Assembly (NCBI GenBank): GCA_019671135.1
Contig: JAHRHY010000008.1
Location: 1,178,001 to 1,242,000 of the forward strand
Direction: 5' to 3'
Source of the DNA: Linnemannia hyalina
Lineage: Eukaryota > Mortierellomycota > Mortierellomycetes > Mortierellales > Mortierellaceae
Length of the DNA stretch: 64,000 nt
The notes below the pieces were generated by a model. The model searched no databases, had not been told where the DNA came from, and worked only from the letters and a program-made list of their open reading frames with translations. The position numbers and the translations under genes were made by a program. Of this stretch, positions 26,063 to 37,200 are shown in pieces (the first letter of the stretch is position 1; each line of letters begins with the position of its first letter).

Positions 26063-29000
26063 GCAGCACCGACCACCAGTAACAGCTATGCCAGCATCAG
26101 CAAAAAGATCACTATCGTTCTCCTTGGCTGTCGAAAGATCTGATAATGCCAGCACATCTAGCAGCGATAACTATACCGTCGCCACCTCCAGTCGGCGTGC
26201 CACAACGCAAGATCATGTTAGCGTCCCCAATATTGTCAGACAAGCAAACCACTCGAACAAGGTGAACCAGGAGTTCGACGATTCCAGGATCGACCGGTCA
26301 AACAACAGCAACGTCAACAATGGCAATGGGCTGGACAACATCGACGACAATAACAGCAGCACTTTGATTACTGCTGCCAGTCATGGCTCTACTGCATCGT
26401 CACCTATTTCTTCCAGCAGACCCATCAGTACCGCCATCAAATTCAGCTCTTCTTTACCGCCTTCACTAAAACAACGACCGAACCCCCCAGCGCGTCTCAA
26501 GAGCGATCTCTACTATGGACCCTCTACCAGAACACCAAGCAGGAGCCAGACCATGGGCACCAACTCTCACTACACCTCCAGCGGACAAAACTCGCCTGGG
26601 ACATCCATCTATTCTTCCGACGACTCTGTTCCAGATTCGCCCATGTCTGGCCCTGACGAAGCTGATCTACTCGTCAACTCGATTTGCTCACCCCTGTCTG
26701 CTCTGAACAAACGCAAGTCCTTAGGAGCCCTCCTCGCCGCTAACACCCTCGCCGCCAGCAGTAACAACAACAAAGTCATTGTCAACAGCACCACCAGCGC
26801 CTCTCCCTCGTCCCGCAAGGAGGTCCTTTCGCCAACGTTTCGTGCTAAAAGCGGTTTCCCCAAGCCAACGTCATTTGCTGCGGCTAATGCCCCAGGTGCC
26901 TCCCTTCCCACGCCAGAGACCTCAGCCAAAAAGATTTTCGTCCCAACAAGTCCCCGTGTGCAATCGCCCTCAGCCATATCCGCACAGATCCAGCGCACGC
27001 TCTGGCCCACCTCGGACATTCTGGACGCATCAGATCAAGGACTGCCGGACATTGACGTCGACAGCCTCCAAGACTCTGGATCAATCGCCGATCACGACGA
27101 CAACACCTACGAGGGCGACGCTGATACAGAGGGTGACTTGGATGACGACGAGGGCGACGATTCGTGGCATTCGGCGGACGAGGACTTTGGAGGAGAAACT
27201 AGCGCCTACCATTCGGACTCACCGGCCTTGCCTCTCGTCCCATTCACCAACCAGGTTGGAGGTCATGCCTCCTTCCTTCGCTTTTCCAACAAGGCCATCT
27301 GCAAACCTGTGAGCGAGAACGAACAGGTCTTTTATGAGTATCTCGAAGCACACCATCCCGAAGTTCTGCCATTTATCCCCGCCTACCTGGGGGTGTTGAA
27401 TGTCACATATCGACAGCTACCCGACCCGGAGGGTGGAGACAAGCCAGGAGAGGTCGTCCCCGAGGTTGTGCTGGAGGAGAACCGTCACATCGTCACGGAT
27501 GCGATGCTGGAAAAGATGAAAAAGTCGTGGAAGTGGCCCTCGACTCCTGGCAGGTTCCCTGGATCGACCGTCGACATTGTCGAGGAAGGTCGATCGCTTG
27601 CAAGTCGTTCTCTCTTGGGCAATCGTGATCGTTATTTAGACCCCTTCCATGGATCGTCATCTGTACCAACCCATTCGAGCCTCCCCATTCCGTCGTCTAT
27701 ATCGAGTCCGGCCAGTTTCGCCAAGATCCGGGGTCTGACAAGGATCAATCTGGCGCTCAAGGAGAAGGTTCTGCGGGAAGTTCTCTCACCGCACTCTCTG
27801 CGAGCTCGTGCAAAAGCATTCCGTCAACATTTTGGCTTTGCGACAAAGTCCCGGAATGACCTCTGTTCTCATTCCCATGACTCGCAGGACGAAGGATCCC
27901 AGGATTACATCAGGCAGGTCCCTCGACGCCATTCACTCTCGAACCTAAACCTCGCCATGGCCTCACGCGAGGAGCACAAGAAAAAGGAGTTGTCAAGTGC
28001 AGGACGTCGCCGGGGGCTCGAGTCGCCAGGAAGGTATCATTCCGGGCCGGAAGGTAGTCCAGGCACCAGCAGCGGTATCAGCCCTGGCAGGGAGCTCAAG
28101 TTGAGTCGGTCTCAGGAAGCGCCGGATGCGCAGCGGCACAGGACAGATGATACCGCCATTGACAATGATCTCGATTCGACAGGCCATAACAACGACATGT
28201 TTCACATGGACGACCTGGAATTGCCTGAAACTATGCTCCACGTCCAGTCCTTGTCAGGCCGCGGCAGACCAGCTATCCAGAACAACAAACGGGGACCCAC
28301 GCAAGCTGAAGATCTGGATGGAGGTGCCATTCCGATCGGGCGTAACGAGTGGATTATCGATGGTTCAAGGCGTCTCTGCGACCTTCGATCAGAGTCGACG
28401 TCACATGCGTTCAGGGGTCAGTCCGATTCACTACAGGAAGGATCAGCGCAGAACGGTGACGAACAGGACGCACCAAAGCGAGGGATGCTCCCATCCGACC
28501 CTGTCCCCGGCAAGTACATTCTCCTTGAGGATCTGACGGACGGTCTCATGGCACCGTGTATTCTCGATATTAAGATGGGAACGCGGCAGTACGGTATCTG
28601 GGCCTCGGACAAGAAGATGAAGAGTCAGATGCGCAAGTGCCAAAAGACTACAAGCTATGAGACAGGCATTCGTATCTGCGGCATGCAGGTAATTGACCAA
28701 TGCATTTTTATAGTTTCATTGATTGTTGTTTCTTTTTGGAATTCATTTTATTCTTATCAATTAATATCGTTTGCCACTCTTGCAATTGACTACAACACAG
28801 GCATACAATATCACCACGGGACGGTTCTTGTTCCAGAACAAGTACTATGGCCGGAAGCTGACCAAAGAGACGCTACCACTTACCCTCAGAGAGTTTTTCT
28901 TCAACGGATCTGAGGTGGTCTTGGCCCATATACCAATTTTACTGAGGAAACTCAGGGATCTCGCCAAGATTATCAAGACCCTGAACGGCTATCGCTTCTA

Positions 29001-29538
29001 CGCCAGCAGTCTTTTGATCTACTACGACGGCGACAATGCACCCCAACTTCCCAGTGTGCAGAGTCTTATTTCTCAAGGAACGACGACGACAACAACACGC
29101 TCAGCTCCACCACCTGTCAACACGTCATCATCCGCCCCAGGTCGATCCCCCTCGATGGCACCAGAATTGGCAAACGGAACTACGCCAGGACCTCGATCTC
29201 CAACGATGTCAACAACGTCAACGGCGACGGCGGCGGTACCGAAAAACGTAGGAATGCTCCGACAGGGCGGAAACGGTAACAAGAACCTCTCAGACCCATG
29301 CAGAACGGATCTTAAGGTCATTGATTTCGCACACTGTACACCAGGCATCTACGACGAGGATGCGATGCCTCCCTACCCACCAATGCATCCCGACGAGCCG
29401 GACAAAGGATACCTACTCGGCCTCAAGAACTTGATGATGATCTTTCGCGACATTTGGGACGAGAATGGTGGTGACGAGAGCGTTTCGCTTGTATGGCTCA
29501 AGCAGGAGGAGGAGCTTTGGGATGGTGTCTGGGAGTAG
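25809..29538 (+). CDS. Inositol hexakisphosphate kinase (Kcs1-like)
   Basis: Predicted to phosphorylate inositol polyphosphates to pyrophosphates (IP6 to 5-IP7), which act in phosphate and stress signalling. Two exons, 25809-28688 and 28801-29538, give 1205 residues. The first ~480 are Ser/Pro/Asn-rich with a poly-Q run (about residues 77-90) and an acidic patch just before the catalytic part. The IPK domain begins near residue 485 ([18 protein letters not shown]), which fits the N-lobe. The signature PCILDIKMG (PxxxDxKxG) is near residue 915, SSLLIYYDG near 1028 and the metal-binding VIDFAHC near 1133. Two low-complexity inserts interrupt the domain: ~300 residues before PxxxDxKxG and ~90 between SLL and DFA. 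The family is firm. Kcs1 is preferred over IPMK because of the large size. Confidence 0.9.
26035..26077 (+). repeat. CAA/CAG repeat coding poly-Q
   Basis: A run of about 13 CAA/CAG codons in the N-terminal disordered part of the Kcs1-type kinase, preceded by histidines. It is a simple coding microsatellite and likely length-variable. Confidence 0.8.
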
Positions 29539-29711
29539 TCGTCTTTGGCTTCAACAAGCACTAATGCATCCATTGTACAGTTTTTTTTTTTTCATTTTTT
29601 GTAAACTAAAATTTTAAATTGTTGTTATTATGTGAATGATGAATCTATGTAATCGGTAAATCGTTGTTTGGTGATGTGTGTTTAAAAGGAAAGAGGGGGA
29701 CGGGAGGCACA

Positions 29712-32700
29712 TTATGCTTTGTTCGAAAGATGATGAGGGGAACGAACTTTGCGGACGACAGGGATAACCAATTCATGCTCCATGTCACCAAAGACGACAT
29801 CGACGGTGACTTGATCAGAACCGGTCCAGGCAGAAGGAGGAGGGATGTAACGCACCCGTGACAAGGCCCGGTTCAATTGTGCCATGGTGACAGACTCGCC
29901 CAGATCCAACTCGACCTTGCGGTTACCGGCGCCCAGGGCGTCCATAGCCACTGAACCCTCGCGAACTGTGATCACGATCGAGGCCTTCTTGGTCGTCTGT
30001 ATCTTGGGCGAGGCGTTGGGTGCAGGGCGATGGATACCACGGACAAAGATGGCATCAACTCCTTGGAAGTTACCGGGGGTCTTTTCGATGACGGTACCCT
30101 TGATAGCTGTAGGCCCTGAATTCGCTGCTGGCAAGACGTGGTAATAAAGAGTTGTGGGACCTTGCAAGATGGGCAGCGAGGTGGAAGTGAACCCTGCGGC
30201 GACATTGTTGTGGTTGGTTGTAAAGATATCCAAGCTCCAGATCTTGAGAGCCGCAGCAACGACACTGCCGTCCTCAATCGTCTTCCTGCTCGTGACCTTG
30301 CCGTAGAGGTGAAGGCCGATTCCACGCTCCTCGATCTTCTGCAACTGCTCCTCGGCGTCCTTGGACGACTTGAGGGCCCCCTCAACCTCCTTCCAGTTGA
30401 AGGGGTAAAGAGCTTGGCGGGGCAGGATACGGAGACCGTTGTTCTCGAGTGTTTCCCGGTGGGACTTGACGTAGGTTGTGAAGGCCTTGGGACCGCCGCA
30501 GTTGAAGCACTTGGGGTCGTAGTTGGTGACGGTGAAGTAGCCCTCGGCGATGTGGCGGAACATGGAGCGTCCACGCTGGAATCGCATCACTCCGTTGGCC
30601 AGGTAGGTGTTTGTCTCGTCCAAAGTCCAGGAACGATCGTTATCGTTGTCAGACAGATCGGCACCAATGAACTCTGTAACTCCATCGCCAGGGGCGCGGA
30701 CCCATAGTGCATCCATGTCCATGTAGAGACCACCATACTTGTAGAGAGCGACCAATCTCAGATAATCGGCCAAGTGGACGGGGAAGAACTCGCCTCCCTC
30801 GGACCACTCGTCCCACCGCTTCAGCCACTCCTCGGTGTTGGGGCTGAAGAACCACTTGCGCTTGAGGAGCAACTCCTTAGAGAAGGAGAGGATGTGGATT
30901 TGGTAACCCTGGCGAGTGTAATCCTGGAAGTAGTCAGCAGGCAAAGTGTTCGACAGAATTAAGAGAATAGCATCGGGGTTGTGGACAAAGACGGTCTCGA
31001 TCGCCTGGAAGTGGCGAGCCTGCCATGTGGTCGTAGGGTCGGTGGTCCAAATGGCCCAGTGCAACCTAGCCCAATCGTCCGAGTCCGAGTAGATGCTGCT
31101 GGCGTCACTCAAGAGTCCGGGCAAGATCCATTCATCCTTGGTACTGTAGGTGGGCATGGGATCCTTGATGTCGACAGAGTACTGGCCGGCATACAGAGGT
31201 GCGTTCTTGTTCAAGCTGGTGATGCCCTTCAGGTTGTCGCAGGCAACACCCCAATCTCTCCAGTGGTTGACACGACCGATACACGAGTAGCAGGCTGTGC
31301 AGTAGACTTGACGGAATCCTTGGCAGAGGGGACGGTTCTCGACTACGTTCTTGTACATTGAATGCATGGACTCGGCAGGCACAAAGTCGTCACTAAAATG
31401 CTTGGCGAGCATGTCGTTCTCGCAGACATCCCACTGCTGGATACGCTTGTCGTGAATGGGCTTGACGTTGAAAGGGTGAAGCCAAATACCGATGTTCTGA
31501 TCCTCGTTCTTGGTAAAAAAGCGGGGACCGGGATAGGTGAGCAAGGTGACGACGTCTCTGGAGAAGATGTAGAGCGATCCTGCCACGTATGGAGGGAAGA
31601 CTCCGAGCTTGTACTGACTGTCGCTGTTCTTGTTCTCTGGGTTGTGGATAGGCACCATATCCCTAATTATAGGAAACAACGAATATTAATACAGTTGCTT
31701 CTTATTACTTGTGCCGAGTGAGGGGCGAAATGCAACAACATGATTAGACTGAAACCAGACCAAAATAGACAGTCAAGGGTTGATTTACCAGAAAGCAAGA
31801 CCTCGCCAGTAGTAGTGAGTTGGTCCAATGTCCATGAGCTCCTGGGCGACAGTGTCCCATCTAACAAAGATATCGTCGTCGGTCTTGCACAAAAAGTCGA
31901 ATTTGAAGTTGTTGCCCCACTCCAGACCCTTGAACACCTTGTGACTCAGGTCTTCATACGTATCCGAGACAGGCAAAAACAACAGGTCGCCGTACTTGTC
32001 CTGCTCTGCCTTCAACTTGCTACCCATGGTATCCCTGACGCGAGCGTTAGGGGCCTCGCCTAAAATGAACTTGTAGGTGTATGCAAACTGCGCAGAGGGT
32101 GGTGGCAAAAGTCTCAAGGTAGTTTCACGGCCATCCTGACGTTTCCGTGCTGCCTTGGGGGTCCAGGAGGTCACAATCAAGATCAAGATCTGGAGCTGTG
32201 CGTTGCCCATGACCTGCTTAGCAGCGTTAGCTGAGGCAATGGCAGCAGCACCTGCAGTGGCCAAAGCCTCGGCAGAAGAAGGGCGAGCGTTGTTCTGGTA
32301 TAGGAGCATCATCATTGTGATAAAGGAGACAATGCCTCCGGGGACGACCACGGTTCGCAAGATGACCCTCCAGTGATCCGAGTCTGATCCTGCTCCAGTG
32401 CCGCCCAAGTTTCCTCTGGAGGACTTTTGGGAACCCATCCGGTAGTTGCCCTGGAATCGAAAGTGGATGATTTGGATGATTTGAGCGATGGCGAGGAGTG
32501 CGCTGATGGCCATCCAGGGCCAGATGGGTTTGTCGTCGCCAAAGTAGCTGACAAAGGTGACGACGGAGAACCAGTAGATGGTGGCAAGGGTGAAGAGACG
32601 GATGAGGGCAGGGCGGGGTTCGTAGTGGATGAACCAGCGACGGATCAAGTTGTTTGTCAACCATGAGCTCCAGAGACCCACAAGCATACACTAGTGGTAT

Positions 32701-33703
32701 ATGGATAGAAAAAGAGGGATGGTTCAGTGTCCGTTGGTTTGGTATTTACTGCGAGTGTGTGTGTGTCAGTGAGTGTGTGTGGGTGTGTGTGCGTGCTTTC
32801 AGGTCCCAAACGAACAAGCAAACAAAGAAGCAAGTTGCTCGTTTTAGAGTAAGCAGAGCACACAACGTGTCTGGACGAAAAGAAGTAAAGAAAAATTGCA
32901 CCAATCAAAAATCGCCAATTGCCTGACCCTCCACTCCGTGGATGGAGTAGGATCAGGGATGATGGGCGAGTGCATTGTGTATATGTACAATTCAATAGGA
33001 GAGCAGGGGCAGGGTCAACTGGACGACAGAAAACAGTAAAACTCAGCACATGAGAAAGAACGAGAACAAGAAAAAAAATACAAATCAAAGTTTGGCCTGT
33101 CCAATAAGATACTTGATAAATGGATGAAGCGGTCAGGGTATCGCGGAACAGGGTGCTGGTACGACAAGGGAATGAACAATGAGGGACGGCAGGCAAACGG
33201 ATAAAATCATCCGCTGAGAGACAGAGAAAGTGAGAGAGAGAGATAGAGGGAGAAGGGAAGAGAGAAACAAAAAAAGAAACAGAGAGATCAAAATGACAGA
33301 GGAAGAAATAGAAAAAGAAAACTCACCCAGAGGATGCCAACATAGATATCGAGGGTCGTGCTCTTCATAATCATCAATGCTCGTGCGTCGCGATCCTGAA
33401 TGCTCTTTGCTTGCTGGATATGGATATAGATGCCCCAGACCGCAGGGCAGAGACAGAGAACGCGGAGAATACGGCTGAGGGGCACATACTGACTTGGCAC
33501 GTCTCGCCCTGAGTAAAGTGGTGGCCGTGGCTAAAGCAATTCAAATCCAAAATAAAAATAGCGCAAGTCGTTAGGTGAAGGAACCAAGGTCGATAGTGTC
33601 TTTTTGCATATTATTATTTTTCCTACTTCCAGGCACCAAACCTCTGATACCGATCTGTCTATCCAGAAGTGTCCTGATGTGGGGTATATCTTACCGGCTG
33701 CAT
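29712..33703 (-). CDS. Multi-pass GT31-GT32 fusion glycosyltransferase
   Basis: Predicted Golgi membrane protein with two glycosyltransferase modules. Exons 33703-33695, 33530-33327, 32690-31789 and 31662-29712 sum to 1021 codons plus stop; the first coding exon is only 9 nt (Met-Gln-Pro). The first ~220 residues carry about five hydrophobic helices. A GT31-like (beta-1,3-galactosyltransferase) module follows at ~235-480, with the DxD motif in KTDDDIFVRWD near residue 339 and NEDQNIGIWL in place of the EDV-type motif. A second, GT32-like (Gly_transf_sug) module at ~570-800 has YKYGGLYMDMDALWV near 680. The last ~130 residues look beta-rich (VRYIPPPSAWTGSDQVTV), like a cadherin or CSPG-type repeat. 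Linkages and substrates are unknown. The stop is 173 bp from the convergent Kcs1-type gene. Confidence 0.85.
32691..33326 (-). other. Unusually long intron of the GT31-GT32 gene
   Basis: This 636-nt intron lies between two exons that together code for the N-terminal membrane helices, whereas most introns here are about 50-130 nt. It has GTGAGT and TAG ends. It contains a GT-rich run at about 32756-32796 (+ strand) and a purine-rich tract near 33220-33320. I see no coding or RNA gene in it. Confidence 0.6.
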
Positions 33704-34277
33704 TGGATCCTGTTTAGAGTCGGTTTGGCGGAGTAGGAGTGGGAGTAGTGGAGGTATGAGTTGCTGTCGTTTGTGCAAGAACAAGCAGGGAGGTGATCAG
33801 AGTCGAGATGATGATGAGAGTGCGGCAGCCACTCTTGACAGATCCCGCTAATGATTCAAGGGTGTTGCTGTGGCCAGGGAGTCCAGTCGAGAGTCAGGAA
33901 TGAGCGAGAGGTGTCCGAGGAGATGATGATGCAAGAGTGTCAGGCACAGAAAAAGAACAGAAAAGGAAAAGAAGAGAAGAAAAAAGTGGAAGCAGCTTGT
34001 GCGAAGGAGGAAGTCAAGGCGGGGGCACAGACAAAACTGCAGACGGCGGAGGACAGAAGGCAGGCAGGCAAGGAAGCACAGTGGTTAAGGGGATCGACGG
34101 ACTGGCTTTTTTCAATGTCCATTTCATTAATGCACCACGCGCGATTTGTGCGTTGTTTGTTTATGTCGGTTTTTTTGTTCCTGAGCGCGTCTTTTGCATC
34201 TCCTTCACCACCTGAACGCCTTCTCTCCTTGCTTCTTTCATCATCTCATTCTCCCTCACACAAACACATAACCCCAC
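33704..34277. promoter_or_regulatory. Bidirectional promoter region between the GT31-GT32 and POLA1 genes
   Basis: A 574-bp gap between two divergent start codons. It must hold the promoters and leaders of both genes. It contains several GATGAT-type repeats and purine-rich stretches but no clear TATA box. Confidence 0.4.
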
Positions 34278-37200
34278 ATGAGCAGCAGGACAAAGCGCAG
34301 GGCAGCAGACAAGTCTGTCAGCTCACCTCTCGCCAAGCTCAGAGCCGCAAGGGCTGCAAGAGAATCCGGCATCTCTCGCATTCATCAATACGAGGTACAG
34401 AGACCTACATTCCATTTTCATTCATAAGGGTGGTTTATGTTTCTTTGCATTGTTTTGTGTACAGCTCAGCTAACAAATTAGCGTAATTCCTTTGATACAT
34501 ACAGGTCGAGGAAGCTGAAGTAATCTATGATGAGGTGGACGACGACGACCGAGTGAGCAAAAGACTGCGACAGGAGCACGACGATTTTGTGGACGATGAC
34601 GACGGCAGTGGATACGCCTATGACGACGAAGACGAAGAGAGAGTATACTACTCGGACGAATACCCAGAAGAACGAACCGGCAAAGGTACACCTTGATCTT
34701 GCAAGTTACGCTCTTCTTTTAAATTAGCCGGGAGTAGGCTTGCGGACTTGCTTACGCTAACTCCCGTCTCTCGTTGGATACAATAGGGTCGAAAAAGAAC
34801 GGAAAGGGATCTGCGCCGGCAAAGGACGTTCCAAAGCCCAAAGCCAAGGAGAACATCAGAGATGCATTCATGAAAGCAGGAGCCCAGCCCAGAGTTAACA
34901 AACCAGTGGTGGTATGGCCTCAATTCAAAACTCACTAAATGTATTCGAATACGTCCATGATCCACTACCCACTCCATTCTCTAACGCAGAATGTTGTTAT
35001 TCTATTTAATTTTCTAGTCGAAAAGGACTACAGATGACGACGACTTCATGGCGGCACTTCTCCAGGGTATGGACCCCGGTACTGCAACCACCCCTACAAA
35101 GAAGGTGGTAAAGCCAAACAACAGAGTTGCTGTTCAGACACCTACGGTAAGCAAACTATGTCCGGATCAAATATCGGCTTACTCAGCCTTGCAGCACTCC
35201 CTTAACGCCTTTCATCCTACAATTGATCTCGCACGTCTAGCGCGCTCTGATCTCCAAGCTAGGACCCCTGAAGATCAAGGATGAGGAGGTGGATGAGCCC
35301 CCACAAAACCTGGCTTCGAAGGTTCAGGAGACAGACTACGATGACTTTGGTGACAGCTATGATCTGGAAGATTCTTCTTGGGCAGACACAGAAGTCAAAA
35401 AAGAAGTCCAAAAGGACGTCAACCCGATAATCAAGACTGAGCCCAAGGACAACAACCCCTTCCAGGTTGACGAGGACGATTACTCACCGCCGGTTATGAA
35501 GGAGATCAACATCAAAGGTTTCAAGGCTCCTATGTCACTTGTGAACGATTCTAGCAAGAAGGAGAAGGCGACCGTTGTGAAGCAACCGGACAGCGACAGT
35601 CGACAGAACTGGATGACCGTCGATAACGACCTCAACCAATCTACCTCCGAGACCAAGGTAGAACCCGACATGGCCGTAGATGTTCATGATTCCAACATCA
35701 AGGAGGAAGACGGCACACTGCGGATGTACTGGATCGATGCGTGTGAAATTCGAGGAGTCGTCTACTTATTTGGCAAGGTAGGAAAGGGGAGACTATGAGG
35801 ATCGTCTGTTACCATTGCTCTCTAGCTAGGATGCGACCAAAATGCTTATAGTTCTTTTTCATTGATCTCGACTATCTAGGTTCTTCAAAAGTCAACCAAC
35901 ACATACGTCAGCTGCTGTGTGGCGGTTCACAACATGGAGCGCAACCTTTTTGTTCTTCCACGTTCTCACCGTGTCGACTCTGAAGGCAAGAAGACGAATG
36001 TCGAGGTTGAAATGGCTGATGTTTATACAGAGTTCGACAGCATCCGCCAGTCACACAAGATCACGTCTTGGCTCTCAAAGCCAGTCGAGAGAAAGTACGC
36101 CTTTGAACTCCCGGGAATTCCATCAACAGCCAAGTACCTGAAAGTGGTTTACAAATACTCTCGTAAGTTTTCATGGCCTTTTGTCCTTGATGCGTTATCA
36201 TGTCCATTCAGCTCCGCTAGATGCACAGTATCTGACCAAGAAAAAAAAACATTCTCTTCCCAATAGTTCCAAGTTTGCCTACCGATCTTAAAGGCGAAAC
36301 CTTCAGTCATGTCTTTGGAGCCAACACTAGTGCTTTGGAGCACTTTATTATTAAGCGCAACTTGATGGGACCATGTTGGCTTGAGATCATTCAGACAAAG
36401 ACGAACAACACAAAGGTAACCCCAGTAGTTTCTCAACCACCTTTTCTGGCCTTTATTATTTCTTCAAGCAGCGATTACGCTCATGGTACAATCTGCCCTA
36501 ACGCAACATTTTGCTGCGACACGCGATTAGGTTTCGTGGTGCAAGGCGGAGTTCATCGTGGACAACGAAAAGTATATCAAGCCCATGAATGAATCATCCG
36601 ACTTGCCACCACCGCCACTTGTTGTGATGTCGCTGAGCATGAGAACCGTAATCAACCCCAAAGACAAGACAAACGAGATAGCCTCTGTCAGCACTTCCGT
36701 TTACCATGAAGGTATGAACACAAAGTTCCGAAACCTTTGTCTTTATAACTGAGTCAACAATCAACTAATCGAACAAGTATTATACTTATGTGTAACATGA
36801 ATAGTTCGCCTGGATGACCCGGTTGAAAGTAGCAGGAGAAATGTTTCCAAGCAGACATACATTCGACCTCTCACAACCAGCCCTTTCCCTGTAGGCTTTG
36901 ATCGGGTTGTGGAAAGTAGCAAGGTCAAGATCCTCAAGCAGCCCTCGGAGCGTACGCTACTCAATCTGCTGCTGGCCAACATTTTCAGGACCGACCCGGA
37001 CGTGATTGTTGGACACAACTTTGTCGGCTTCGATCTGGACGTGTTGCTTCATCGTATGAAGCACACCAAAGCGGACCACTGGTCTCGTGTTGGACGACTT
37101 CGTCGTACAGTGTAAGTTACTCCTCTTGTGCCACCCCAACCTAACCACCTGTTATGATCACACATCGAAACAATACTAACCTTTTTGTTTCGCGATTGTT

